The notes below the pieces were generated by a model, which worked only from the letters and a program-made list of their open reading frames with translations, made no database searches and was not told the origin of the DNA. A DNA stretch of 64,000 nucleotides from Micromonospora sp. CCTCC AA 2012012. GTDB lineage: Bacteria; Actinomycetota; Actinomycetes; Mycobacteriales; Micromonosporaceae. Location: contig NZ_CP159342.1 of NCBI RefSeq assembly GCF_040499845.1, positions 4,898,001 through 4,962,000 of the forward strand, in the 5' to 3' direction. The position numbers were made by a program, and so were the translations under genes. Positions 9,544-17,401 of this stretch are shown piece after piece. How positions within the stretch are numbered: position 1 is the first letter of the stretch; each line of letters begins with the position of its first letter.

Positions 9544-9978
9544 TCAGCGGCCCACCGGCCACACCATCCGGACCTCGGTGCCGATGCCCTCCTCGACCGG
9601 GCGCACCTGGAGATCCTCGACGAAGCCGGCGAGCAGGGCGAAGCCGACGCCGGTGGTCAGCGCGTCCTCGCTCAGCGACTCCTTCGCCAACTCGTCCGGC
9701 GGCAACGCGGCCAGGCCGATGCCCGCCTCGATCGGCGCCCGGTCCACCACCCGCACCGAGTACGCCCCGGAGTCCGACATCTCCACCAGCACCGGGTCGG
9801 CCACGCCGTACTGCCGGTGCAGGGCCACCGCCCGGGTGCACGCCTCACCGATGGCCAGGCGCACCTCGTCGAGCAGTTCCTCGCGTACCCCGGCCCGGCG
9901 GGCCACCGCCACGCCGACCAGGCGGGCGGTACGCACGTGCACCGGGGCAGGCGAGAAGGAGAGCTTGACGGTCGCCAT
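9544..9978 (-). CDS. Anti-sigma factor-like ATP-binding protein (HATPase_c), BldG partner
   Basis: A 144-aa single-domain GHKL/HATPase protein of the anti-sigma serine kinase type. The helix with the N-box equivalent is EVRLAIGEACTRAV (residues 38-51), where GEACTRA replaces the usual EAxxNA, so the canonical Asn is Thr/Arg. The lid region (DALTTGVGFALLAGFV) keeps a G-x-G-F-A-L-L pattern typical of RsbW/SpoIIAB relatives. It overlaps bldG (TGATG; GTG 9981 is an alternative start), matching the Streptomyces arrangement where an anti-sigma gene follows bldG. It probably binds BldG and a sigma factor. The altered N-box makes kinase activity uncertain. Confidence 0.85.
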   Translation of the reverse strand: MATVKLSFSPAPVHVRTARLVGVAVARRAGVREELLDEVRLAIGEACTRAVALHRQYGVADPVLVEMSDSGAYSVRVVDRAPIEAGIGLAALPPDELAKESLSEDALTTGVGFALLAGFVEDLQVRPVEEGIGTEVRMVWPVGR

Positions 9979-10334
9979 CACGCGCCGGCGCCGGTCGGGT
10001 CGGCGCTGATCGCCGCGTCGACCGTCGGGTGCAGCGGGAAGACCTGGTCCAGGGCGGTGATCCGGAAGATCTTGAGCAGCGGCTCCTTGTCGCAGACCAG
10101 GGCGAAGGAACCGCCCGCCGCGCGGAGCCGCTTCAGGGCGCCGACCAGCACGCCGAGGCCGGTCGAGTCGAGGAAGTCCACCCGACCCAGGTCCACCACG
10201 ACCCGGTGGACCCCACCGTCGATCAACTCCAGGAGCCGTTCCCGCAGCCGCGGTGCGGTGTAGACGTCCACCTCACCGCCGACCTCGAGCACCGTGTGCT
10301 CCCCCACGGTGCGGGTCGCCAGCGACAGCTCCAT
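9978..10334 (-). CDS. bldG: Anti-sigma factor antagonist BldG (STAS domain)
   Basis: A 118-aa STAS protein very close to Streptomyces Bld[12 protein letters not shown] start, [15 protein letters not shown], and the phosphorylation loop [13 protein letters not shown] with the conserved Ser (about residue 57) that partner kinases phosphorylate. The C-terminus [15 protein letters not shown] also matches BldG. In Streptomyces it is needed for aerial growth and antibiotic production, through partner switching with anti-sigma factors. An ATG at 10334 follows AGGAGGACCG. It is divergent from the helicase gene, as in Streptomyces. Confidence 0.93.
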   Translation of the reverse strand: MELSLATRTVGEHTVLEVGGEVDVYTAPRLRERLLELIDGGVHRVVVDLGRVDFLDSTGLGVLVGALKRLRAAGGSFALVCDKEPLLKIFRITALDQVFPLHPTVDAAISADPTGAGA

Positions 10335-10467
10335 CGGTCCTCCTCGTAGACTCTTCTGGGCATCTAACCATCCCGCCGCCGACCCTCTGGCGGGTCACCG
10401 GCGAGGGCTTCCTCATACCCCCGGCCGCGGGTTCCCAATTCCGAACACCAGTGCGAGAGTGCAGGAC

Positions 10468-12963
10468 GTGACTGTCGACGACTTCAGCGCGGCCCGGCTG
10501 GCGCCGCGCCGCGACCTGGAGCCGTCGGCCACCGTATCCGCCGGCACCGGTCCGGTGCGACCGCCGGCCGAGCTGCTGGGTCGGCTCCGCGCCCGGCATC
10601 CCGCCGACCCGGTCACCCACGTCGAACGGGTGCCGGCCCGGGCCGGCGAGCCGGCCGCCTGGCCGACCTGGACCCCGCCGGAGCTGCGGGCGGCGTTCGC
10701 CCGACGCGGCGTCGTCGCCCCGTGGCGGCACCAGGCCGAGACCGCCGAGCTGGCGTACGCGGGGAGCCACGTGGTGGTCGCCACCGGGACGGCCTCCGGC
10801 AAGTCCCTGGCGTACCAGCTGCCGGCGCTGGCCACCCTGCTGGCCGACCCGCGCGCCACCGTGCTCTACCTGGCGCCGACCAAGGCGCTCGCCGCCGACC
10901 AGTTGCGCGCCGTCGCCGGCCTGGAACTCGACGGGGTACGCCCCGCCACCTACGACGGGGACACCCCGCGCGCCGAACGCGAGTGGATCCGCCGGCACTC
11001 CCGGTTCGTGCTGACCAACCCGGACATGCTGCACCACGGCATCCTCCCCGGGCACGCCCACTGGTCCGGCTTCCTGCGCCGGCTGGCGTACGTGGTGATC
11101 GACGAGTGCCACACCTACCGGGGCGTGTTCGGCTCGCACGTGGCGCACGTGCTGCGCCGCCTGCGTCGACAGTGCGCCCGCTTCGGGCGTACGCCGGTGT
11201 TCGTGCTGGCCTCGGCCACGTCGGGTGACCCGGCGACGGCGGCCGGGCGGCTCACCGGCCTGCCGGTCGCCGCCGTCACCGAGGACACCTCGCCGCGCGG
11301 CGGGGTGACCTTCGCGCTCTGGGAGCCGCCGCTGCTCCCCTCCGCCGACCCGCCCTCCGCGGAGGCCGATCTCCTCCAGGTCCGCCGGTCGGCGCTGCGG
11401 GAGACCGCCGACCTGCTCGCCGACACCGTCGCCGAGGGGGTACGCACCCTCGCCTTCGTCCGCTCCCGGCGCGGCGCCGAGGTGGTCGCCGCGAACGCCC
11501 GGCGCTGTCTCGACGAGGCGGTCCCCGGGCTCGGTGACCGGGTCGCCGCCTACCGGGCCGGCTACCTGCGCGAGGAGCGGCGCGAGCTGGAACGCGCCCT
11601 GCTCACCGGCGACCTGCTCGGCCTCGCCTCCACCAACGCCCTCGAACTCGGCGTCGACCTGGTCGGGCTGGACGCCGTGCTGATCTGCGGCTGGCCGGGC
11701 ACCCGGGCGTCGCTCTGGCAGCAGGCCGGCCGGGCCGGGCGCTCCGGCGACGAGGCGCTCGCGGTGCTGGTCGCCCGGGACGACCCGCTCGACACCTATC
11801 TCGTGCACCACCCGGAGGCGCTCTTCGGCCGGCCCGTCGAGGCCACCGTGCTCGACCCGGCCAACCCGTACGTGCTGGCCCCGCAGCTCGCCTGCGCCGC
11901 CGCCGAGGCCCCACTCACCCCCGCCGACCTGGAACTCTTCGGCGACGGGGCGAAGGAGGCGGTCGACTCGCTGGTCGAGGCGGGCGCGCTGCGGCAGCGC
12001 CCCACCGGCTGGTACTGGCGGCACCGGGAACGCCCCGAGGTCGACCTGCGCGGCGAGGGCGGCGCACCGGTCTGCGTGGTGGAGGAGTCCACCGGCCGAC
12101 TGCTCGGCACCGTCGACGGTGGCTCGTCGCACTTCCTCATCCACCCGGGCGCGGTCTATCTGCACCAGGGCGTCTCGTACGTGGTCGACTCGCTGGACCT
12201 AACCGACGGGTGCGCGCTGGTGCACGCCGAGGAGCCGGACTGGTCCACCCACGCCCGGGACGTCACCTCGCTCTCGGTGGTGTCGGTCCGGTCGTACGTC
12301 GACGCCGGGCCGGTCGGGCTCTTCCTCGGCGAGGTGGACGTGACCAGCCAGGTCGTGTCGTACCAGCGTCGCCGGATCGCCTCCGGCGAGGTGATCGACA
12401 CCCGCCCGCTCGACCTGCCGGCCCGGGAGCTGCGCACCGTCGCGGTCTGGTTCACCGTCTCGCCGGAGTCGCTGGCGCTCGCCGGGGTGGAGGCCGCCGA
12501 CATCCCGGGGGCGCTGCACGCCGCCGAGCACGCCGCGATCGGGCTGCTGCCGCTGATGGCCACCTGCGACCGCTGGGACATCGGTGGCCTCTCCACGGCC
12601 GTGCACCCGGACACCGAGGCGCCGACCGTCTTCGTCTACGACGGGCACCCGGGCGGGGCCGGCTTCGCCGAGCGGGCGTACGGGACGGCGGCGGCGTGGC
12701 TGCGGGCCACCCGGGACGCGATCGCCGAGTGCGGCTGCGAGTCGGGCTGCCCGTCCTGCGTGCAGTCCCCGAAGTGCGGCAACGGCAACAACCCGCTCTC
12801 CAAGTCGGGGGCCGTGCAGGTCCTCGACGTGGTCCTCGCCAACCTGCCCCCACAGCCCGCCCCGGTACCGGAGCCCGCCGCGCCTGCGGATCCTGTTGCT
12901 CCCGGTAGCGGTTCGGCCGGGGCCGACGGGCGGGCCCCGGTTCTGCCGCAGCAGACCCGCTGA
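10468..12963 (+). CDS. DEAD/DEAH (DECH) helicase with DUF1998, MrfA/Hrq1-like
   Basis: An 831-aa superfamily 2 helicase. Walker A TGTASGKS is near residue 106, Walker B DECH begins at residue 212, SAT motif is ASATSGDP, and motif VI is QQAGRAGRSGDE. The C-terminal DUF1998-like domain has a Cys cluster (Cys755, 757, 761, 764, 770) in CGCESGCPSC and beyond, as in the zinc-binding part of B. subtilis MrfA and eukaryotic Hrq1, which act in mitomycin/crosslink repair. GTG 10468 is chosen (GAGAG 8 nt upstream); GTG 10459 is an alternative. This helicase sits beside Tad genes across actinobacteria, so the neighbourhood is conserved, but a functional link is unproven. Confidence 0.93.
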   Translation: MTVDDFSAARLAPRRDLEPSATVSAGTGPVRPPAELLGRLRARHPADPVTHVERVPARAGEPAAWPTWTPPELRAAFARRGVVAPWRHQAETAELAYAGSHVVVATGTASGKSLAYQLPALATLLADPRATVLYLAPTKALAADQLRAVAGLELDGVRPATYDGDTPRAEREWIRRHSRFVLTNPDMLHHGILPGHAHWSGFLRRLAYVVIDECHTYRGVFGSHVAHVLRRLRRQCARFGRTPVFVLASATSGDPATAAGRLTGLPVAAVTEDTSPRGGVTFALWEPPLLPSADPPSAEADLLQVRRSALRETADLLADTVAEGVRTLAFVRSRRGAEVVAANARRCLDEAVPGLGDRVAAYRAGYLREERRELERALLTGDLLGLASTNALELGVDLVGLDAVLICGWPGTRASLWQQAGRAGRSGDEALAVLVARDDPLDTYLVHHPEALFGRPVEATVLDPANPYVLAPQLACAAAEAPLTPADLELFGDGAKEAVDSLVEAGALRQRPTGWYWRHRERPEVDLRGEGGAPVCVVEESTGRLLGTVDGGSSHFLIHPGAVYLHQGVSYVVDSLDLTDGCALVHAEEPDWSTHARDVTSLSVVSVRSYVDAGPVGLFLGEVDVTSQVVSYQRRRIASGEVIDTRPLDLPARELRTVAVWFTVSPESLALAGVEAADIPGALHAAEHAAIGLLPLMATCDRWDIGGLSTAVHPDTEAPTVFVYDGHPGGAGFAERAYGTAAAWLRATRDAIAECGCESGCPSCVQSPKCGNGNNPLSKSGAVQVLDVVLANLPPQPAPVPEPAAPADPVAPGSGSAGADGRAPVLPQQTR

Positions 12964-13073
12964 TCGACTCCACTCCGGCGCCATCGCGGCATCCCGGCCC
13001 GGCGGATACCGCCAGGCCGCCGATCCGGTGAGCGCGCCGTGCATGATCGGCGCGGAGTCTGGGCATTGATGCA

Positions 13074-13087
13074 TGGGAGCGCTTCCA
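13074..13087. promoter_or_regulatory. LacI/CebR-type operator-like palindrome
   Basis: TGGGAGCGCTTCCA differs at one base from TGGGAGCGCTCCCA, the 14-bp operator described for Streptomyces CebR and shared by related LacI-family sugar regulators. It lies 69 bp upstream of the 68-aa gene at 13156. No sugar-utilisation gene is nearby. Confidence 0.55.
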
Positions 13088-13155
13088 TGGATGCCCCTGT
13101 CGCGGGTTGCGCTCAGCCGTCAGCCGATCTGCGTCCCGACGCCGGAGGAGGAGCC

Positions 13156-13362
13156 GTGGCCGACACCATCGCGGAGACCGTCGACCTGCTCTACACGATC
13201 AACCAGGAGAACCTCACCCCCGACCAGCAGATCGCCCTCGGCTCCGCGCTGGCCACCCTCGCCCAGGCGGAACGCCTGGAACAGATCAACGAACGCCTGC
13301 GCGGCATCCACCAGGTGCTCAACGCCTGGGCGATGAAGGCCACCATCGAAGGGGGACGCTGA
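13156..13362 (+). CDS. Small helical protein of unknown function
   Basis: A 68-aa acidic, all-helical protein (ADTIAETVDLLYTIN, then LTPDQQIALGSALATLAQAERL and a final helix). No transmembrane segment or signal peptide is visible. GTG 13156 is chosen because GGAGGAGG lies immediately upstream at ideal spacing and the helix begins right after; an in-frame extension back to 13039 would read through the operator-like palindrome. It is separated by 47 bp from the downstream LURP-one-like gene and may be cotranscribed with it. The family is not recognised. Confidence 0.7.
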   Translation: MADTIAETVDLLYTINQENLTPDQQIALGSALATLAQAERLEQINERLRGIHQVLNAWAMKATIEGGR

Positions 13363-13409
13363 GGGGCGGGTTGTGCCAGACTCCGGCGTTCACCCTCGAA
13401 GGAGATCGC

Positions 13410-13988
13410 ATGCAGCTCGACACCTTGCAGACCCAGCACCAGTTCTTCATCCGCCAGCGGATCCGGATGATGGTCAACCAGTACGAGGTCCGCGCCGTGG
13501 CGCCGGACGGCACGGAGGGTGAGCTGCTCGCGTTCGCGCAGCAGAAGCGGCTCGCCTTCAAGGAGCAGGTGACGATCTACACCGACGACTCCAAGCAGAC
13601 CCCGCTGCTCGGCTTCAAGGCCCGTCAGCGGCTCGACCTCGGCGCCACGTACGACGTGACCGACCACGCCGGGAACCCGATCGGGCTGTTCCGCAAGGAC
13701 TTCGCCCAGTCGCTGCTGCGCTCGACGTGGCACGTCGAGCAGCCCGGCCTGCCGCAGGTCACGGGGCAGGAGCGCAGCCTGCCGGTGGCGCTGCTGCGCC
13801 GGTTCGTCGACTCGCTCTCCTGGCTGCCGTACCACTTCGACTTCGTCGCCGGCGGCCAGCCGGTGTTCTCCGTGGTGAAGAAGTGGGGCCTGCGCGACAA
13901 GTACGTCGTCGAGATCCAGCACCCGCAGGTCGACCGACGGCTCGTCATCGCGATGGCGGTCGGCCTGGACGCCCTCCAGGCCCGCTGA
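13410..13988 (+). CDS. LURP-one-related / Tubby-C-like protein
   Basis: A 192-aa soluble protein beginning MQLDTLQTQHQFFIRQ, with GAAGGAG 7 nt upstream of the ATG. Alternating beta strands such as RQRIRMMVNQYEV, LLAFAQQKRLAFKEQVTIYTD, LLGFKARQRLDLGATYDV, GNPIGLFRKDF and KWGLRDKYVVEI follow the pattern of the LURP-one/Tubby C-terminal-like phospholipid scramblase fold. The family has no settled biochemical role in bacteria. A strong hairpin follows the stop. Confidence 0.75.
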   Translation: MQLDTLQTQHQFFIRQRIRMMVNQYEVRAVAPDGTEGELLAFAQQKRLAFKEQVTIYTDDSKQTPLLGFKARQRLDLGATYDVTDHAGNPIGLFRKDFAQSLLRSTWHVEQPGLPQVTGQERSLPVALLRRFVDSLSWLPYHFDFVAGGQPVFSVVKKWGLRDKYVVEIQHPQVDRRLVIAMAVGLDALQAR

Positions 13989-13994
13989 CCGGCA

Positions 13995-14030
13995 CCTCGG
14001 GCGCGTGCCGGTGACGGCACGTGCCCGAGG
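13995..14030 (+). terminator. Strong terminator hairpin between convergent genes
   Basis: CCTCGGGCGCGTGCCG (13995-14010) pairs with CGGCACGTGCCCGAGG (14015-14030) around a GTGA tetraloop, with one G-U wobble. It lies 7 bp past the stop at 13988. It may also serve the convergent Tad operon ending at 14183. Confidence 0.8.
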
Positions 14031-14182
14031 CGGACCTCCCGGCACACACCCAGCACCTACATCCGGCAGCCGCTGCCCGCGACCTCCCGCGCACCAGTCG
14101 GTAGAGGCTTCCCGGAGGGCGGGAGCGACGTGAACCGACCGCCGCCCGAGGGCTGGGGGCGACGGGGCATTGGCGGCACCCC

Positions 14183-14647
14183 TCAGCCCCGAACCGGTCC
14201 GGCCCGGGAGGTGGCCGAGGCGGCCCGGGTCAGGCCCGGCACCGGGCGGATCGTCACCTCGGTCGTGACCAGGACGTCCAGCCCGTCGAGCCGGCAGCCG
14301 ACGAGGCGGGCACCGTTGGCCCGGACCAGCTCCGCAGCGGTCGCGCAGGCCACCTGCTCGCCGGCCGGCACCCGGGCCGCCGCCGCGAGCGCCCCGAAGT
14401 CCGCCGCCACCGCGGCCCGCTGCCGCCCCAGCCGCGCGGCGGCGACCGCCGCACCGGAGAGCCCGAACAGCAGCAGCACCAGACCGACCGCGAGCAGGCA
14501 CACGGTCGCCCCGCCCCGCTCGGCCGACCGGTGGCGGTCGGTCACGACCACCCATCGCCTGCGCCACACCGGTCGCACGACGGACGTGGTCAGGGACCTG
14601 GCACGGGTCCAGCACGCTGCACCACGCTGGCCGACACGCCCGGTCAC
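14183..14647 (-). CDS. TadE-like secretion-neighbourhood protein (Rv3654c type)
   Basis: 154 aa with a basic N-terminus ending in AERGGATV, a single hydrophobic helix (CLLAVGLVLLLFGLSGAAVA) and an Ala-rich extracytoplasmic part with two Cys. This is the layout of the helicase/secretion-neighbourhood TadE-like family, thought to supply minor pilin-like subunits. The ERGG-A-T-V motif before the TM corresponds to the prepilin-like processing region. GTG 14647 gives a GTGA overlap with the upstream gene; GTGs near residues 33-35 would give a more usual length. It is the last gene of the Tad operon. Confidence 0.75.
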   Translation of the reverse strand: MTGRVGQRGAACWTRARSLTTSVVRPVWRRRWVVVTDRHRSAERGGATVCLLAVGLVLLLFGLSGAAVAAARLGRQRAAVAADFGALAAAARVPAGEQVACATAAELVRANGARLVGCRLDGLDVLVTTEVTIRPVPGLTRAASATSRAGPVRG

Positions 14648-15060
14648 GGCGGCGGCTCCGGTCCGCCCGGTTCCAGCGCCGCCACCGCGCTGGCCGACAC
14701 GGTGATGCGGGGTAGCCGGGTGGTGAGTGCGCGGACCGGGGCGCGGACGGTGGCGGTCACCTGGTCGCCGCGTACCTCGACGGTCACGACCGCGCCGTCG
14801 GGGGCGGCCCGGGTGCCGGCATCGGTGCCCGCTCCGCCCCGGGAGGCGGCGAGTGCCGCCTCCCGGGCCGCGTGCAGACAGCCGGCTTTCGTCCCCACCG
14901 CGTCGACCGCGGTGAGACCAGCGAAGAGGAGCAGGACCAGCGCCGGCAGGCCGGCCGCCAGTTCGGCGGTGAACGAACCACGGTCGCCTGTCGCCCGTCC
15001 GGGGTGAGCGGCAGGAGGAATCTGGGCGCGGTCGCCCCCGGCCGGCCGGCGCTCGGTCAC
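14644..15060 (-). CDS. TadE-family minor pseudopilin
   Basis: 138 aa with DRGSFTAELAAGLPALVLLLFAGLTAVDA. A G-S-F-T-A-E motif leads into one transmembrane helix, as in TadE-like proteins, with Glu near position +5 of the predicted mature protein. An Ala-rich domain of beta strands with two Cys follows (AGCLHAAREAALAASRGG, then DGAVVTVEVRGDQVTATVRAPV), a pattern common in actinobacterial TadE homologues. GTG 15060 overlaps the pilin stop (GTGA), so it is translationally coupled to the pilin gene. Confidence 0.83.
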   Translation of the reverse strand: MTERRPAGGDRAQIPPAAHPGRATGDRGSFTAELAAGLPALVLLLFAGLTAVDAVGTKAGCLHAAREAALAASRGGAGTDAGTRAAPDGAVVTVEVRGDQVTATVRAPVRALTTRLPRITVSASAVAALEPGGPEPPP

Positions 15061-15224
15061 TTCAACGCCCGGTCGATGACGGCGGTGAGCGCGGCCTGCA
15101 CGTTGCCGGAGGTGAGCACCTTGAGCAGGATGCCGGCGAAGGCGACCGCGGCGAGCGTGCCGACGGCGTACTCGGCGGTGTTCATACCGGCGTCACCGCG
15201 CAGGCGACGGAGGAGTTTGCGCAT
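15057..15224 (-). CDS. Flp-type pilin (DUF4244-like), 55 aa
   Basis: A tiny gene with ATG at 15224 and AAGGGG about 7 nt upstream. The protein has a short basic leader (MRKLLRRLRGDAG), then MNTAEYAVGTLAAVAF and one hydrophobic helix. Cleavage after Gly13 would leave a mature pilin with Glu5-Tyr6, the hallmark of Flp/Tad pilins recognised by a TadV-type prepilin peptidase (no such peptidase is in the window). It corresponds in position to Rv3656c. It is probably the major structural subunit of the pilus built by this cluster. Confidence 0.88.
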   Translation of the reverse strand: MRKLLRRLRGDAGMNTAEYAVGTLAAVAFAGILLKVLTSGNVQAALTAVIDRALK

Positions 15225-15245
15225 GTCGTACCCCTTCTCGATGGT

Positions 15246-16190
15246 TCAGAGCAGGTCGCCGAGGACGGCGACGATCACCGGCACCAGACCGGCGAGAATG
15301 AAGGCGGGCAGGAAACAGAGCCCGAGCGGCAGCACGATGAGCACGCCGGCCCGCCGGGCCGCCGCCTCAGCCGCGGTGGACCGCTCGGCCCGCAGCTCGT
15401 CGGCGAGCCGGGTGAGCGCGCCGGCCAGCGCCGCACCGCTGCTGGTGGACCTGAGCGCGGCAGCCACCAGAGGGTCGGCACCGGCCACCGGCCGCAGGTG
15501 CGACCAGGCCTCCTCCGGGCCACCGCCGAGCAGCAGCGTGCGGCCGACCCGGGCCAGCCGTTCGGCGAGCGGCCCGCCGAGCGCCTCCGCCACGGCCAGC
15601 ACCGAGCGGTCCACCGGCGCACCGGCGCGCAGCGCCGCCGCGAGCAGGTCCGCGGCGAGCGGCAGGTCGGCGACCTCGCGCAGTCGCCGGTCCCGGACGG
15701 CACGCGGGGTGAGCCGCCGCAACAACCGGTCCGCCGCGACCGCGACCAGCGCCCCGACCAGCAGACCGGCCCAGCCACCGACGACGACCAGAGCGGCGAC
15801 ACCGGCGAGTCCCGCCCCGAGCCGGATCCGGTCCGGCCGCCGCACCGCCCGGTCGGACGCGGCGTCGCCCGGACGGCCGGGCACCCATGCCCCGGGCTCG
15901 GACCGCGGCCCAGGCCGGTCGAAAGCGGCGTCACCCGGACGGCCGGGTATCCCTGGCTCGGACTGCCACCCTGGGCGGTCGGACGCGGCGTCGCCCGGAG
16001 GGCCGGACGTCCACGGCTCGGAGCCGATCCGGCCGGTGTCGCCCGGCTGATCGGACTGACCGGTTGCCGGGCCCGAGCCGCGTGGCAGCAGGCGGAGTCG
16101 GCGGCGCGTCCCGCGCCCCGGCGCTCCCGTCGACGCGGTGAGCAGCGCCGCCGTGACCAGGCAGCCGACTGCCAGCTCCTGCGGGCGCAT
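15246..16190 (-). CDS. tadC: Tad pilus membrane protein TadC-like (T2SSF domain)
   Basis: 314 aa. After a first hydrophobic helix (residues 5-20) comes a low-complexity Pro/Gly/Asp linker (about residues 53-117) made of three imperfect repeats around GxPGDAASDRPG..SEPG. Next come two TM helices (RIRLGAGLAGVAALVVVGGW...), the T2SSF cytoplasmic helices (DLPLAADLLAAALRAGAPV), and a C-terminal TM pair. T2SSF proteins form the inner-membrane platform driven by CpaF. ATG 16190 overlaps the upstream stop (TGATG). The repeat linker is not a standard part of the family. Confidence 0.85.
   Translation of the reverse strand: MRPQELAVGCLVTAALLTASTGAPGRGTRRRLRLLPRGSGPATGQSDQPGDTGRIGSEPWTSGPPGDAASDRPGWQSEPGIPGRPGDAAFDRPGPRSEPGAWVPGRPGDAASDRAVRRPDRIRLGAGLAGVAALVVVGGWAGLLVGALVAVAADRLLRRLTPRAVRDRRLREVADLPLAADLLAAALRAGAPVDRSVLAVAEALGGPLAERLARVGRTLLLGGGPEEAWSHLRPVAGADPLVAAALRSTSSGAALAGALTRLADELRAERSTAAEAAARRAGVLIVLPLGLCFLPAFILAGLVPVIVAVLGDLL
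15849..16027. repeat. Three imperfect tandem repeats (about 60 bp) inside the tadC-like gene
   Basis: Units begin near 15849, 15914 and 15975, each sharing CGGTCG(G)A(C/A)GCGGCGTC(G/A)CCCGGA followed by GGCCGG and CTCGGA. They keep the reading frame and encode the Pro/Gly/Asp linker of the TadC-like protein. Repeat number could vary between strains. Confidence 0.75.
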
Positions 16191-17401
16191 CAGCCGGCCC
16201 GCCCGGGGGTCCCGCCGAGTCGCTCCGCCCAGACCAGGCCGGCGACCTGGAGCCCGATCGCCACGACGGCACTGCCGCCGCCGATCGGGGTGTGCAGCAG
16301 CACCGTGACCGGGTCGGCGCCGATCGCGTAACCGAGCCCGATGCCGCCGAGGGGAAGCGCGGCGAGCAGCCAGGCGGTGGCCCTGGCCCCGGCGGCCTGC
16401 GCGGCTGCCGCGGCCAGCCCACGATCCGCCGCCCGGGCGTCGGCCTCGACCCGTTCGAGCAGTTCCGCCAGGGGCGCGCCGGTGCGGTCGGCCAGGTGCA
16501 CGGCCGCCCGGGCCAGCGCCGTCACGCGTACCGGCCCGTCCCAGGTGCGCACCGCCGGCACGGGCAGCCCGGCCCGCAGGTCGGCGGCGAGCCCGGCGAG
16601 CTGCTCCAGGGCTCGCCGCCGCAGCAGGTCGGCGCGCCGGTGCGCCTGCCGGCGGAGCACGCCACGCACGCCCAGCCCGCCGTACGCGGCGAGGGCCACC
16701 CCGGCGACCGGACCGGCGAGGACACCCGCGGCCACCCCGGACACGAGCACGACAGCGACCAGGATCCGCCCCGGAAAACGCGCCGCGGTACGGGTGAGCC
16801 ACCCCCTCGTCCCGGGGATCTCCCCTCCGACGACTGCTTCCCGGTGACCGCCGCCGACCACCGGTGGCGGGACGACGGCCGGCTCACCGGCCGTGAGGGG
16901 CATCCCGTCGTGGCGGGCCGCCTCGTGCGGGACACCACCCCGGACTGCTTCACCTGTCCGTCCGCCATCCCTGACGCCGGCACCGTCGGCCGCCCCGACC
17001 AGCAGGGCGCCGCCGAGGTGCGTCGTCGGGACGTCACATCGGCCGAAGGGCCGGCGTGGGTCGTGCCGGCCGGGAGGCCGGACCGGCTCCGGCCGCACCA
17101 CCGGCCGGTACCGCTGCTCGTCTCGGTCCGCCGGGTCGGGGCGTACCCCTGGTCGGAGGTCGGGTCGGGCGCGATGGGCGGTCCCGCCCGGTGGCGTCGG
17201 GGCGGCCCGAAGCCGGGCCGGGTCGGACCGGTGGCCGGGGGCGGAGTGCCCGATCGTCGGGCCCGGAGCCGGTCGGCCCCGCTCGGGTCCCGACGGGCCG
17301 CCGAGGACCAGCCGACGCCGCCGTCGACTGCTCCGCACCGGCCACGCCACCACCGCCGCGGCCACCACGACGAGCACCGTCACCAGCCAGGCCGTCCGCA
17401 T
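16190..17401 (-). CDS. tadB: Tad pilus membrane protein TadB-like (T2SSF domain)
   Basis: 403 aa. MRTAWLVTVLVVVAAAVVAW gives an N-terminal TM anchor. It is followed by a long basic/Pro-rich stretch (about residues 25-190) with no clear fold, two TM helices (ILVAVVLVSGVAAGVLAG, VALAAYGGLGVRGVL), a T2SSF domain (LAADLRAGLPVPAVRTW ... LAELLERVEADARAADRGL) and C-terminal TM helices. ATG 17401 overlaps the cpaF stop (TGATG). TadB and TadC form the platform paired with the CpaF motor. The disordered insert is long for a TadB but resembles the extended linker in its partner. Confidence 0.83.
   Translation of the reverse strand: MRTAWLVTVLVVVAAAVVAWPVRSSRRRRRLVLGGPSGPERGRPAPGPTIGHSAPGHRSDPARLRAAPTPPGGTAHRARPDLRPGVRPDPADRDEQRYRPVVRPEPVRPPGRHDPRRPFGRCDVPTTHLGGALLVGAADGAGVRDGGRTGEAVRGGVPHEAARHDGMPLTAGEPAVVPPPVVGGGHREAVVGGEIPGTRGWLTRTAARFPGRILVAVVLVSGVAAGVLAGPVAGVALAAYGGLGVRGVLRRQAHRRADLLRRRALEQLAGLAADLRAGLPVPAVRTWDGPVRVTALARAAVHLADRTGAPLAELLERVEADARAADRGLAAAAAQAAGARATAWLLAALPLGGIGLGYAIGADPVTVLLHTPIGGGSAVVAIGLQVAGLVWAERLGGTPGRAG

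Noticed and set aside
10273..12165. 630-codon minus-strand frame opposite the helicase
   Set aside because: Antisense to conserved helicase motifs and without recognisable content.
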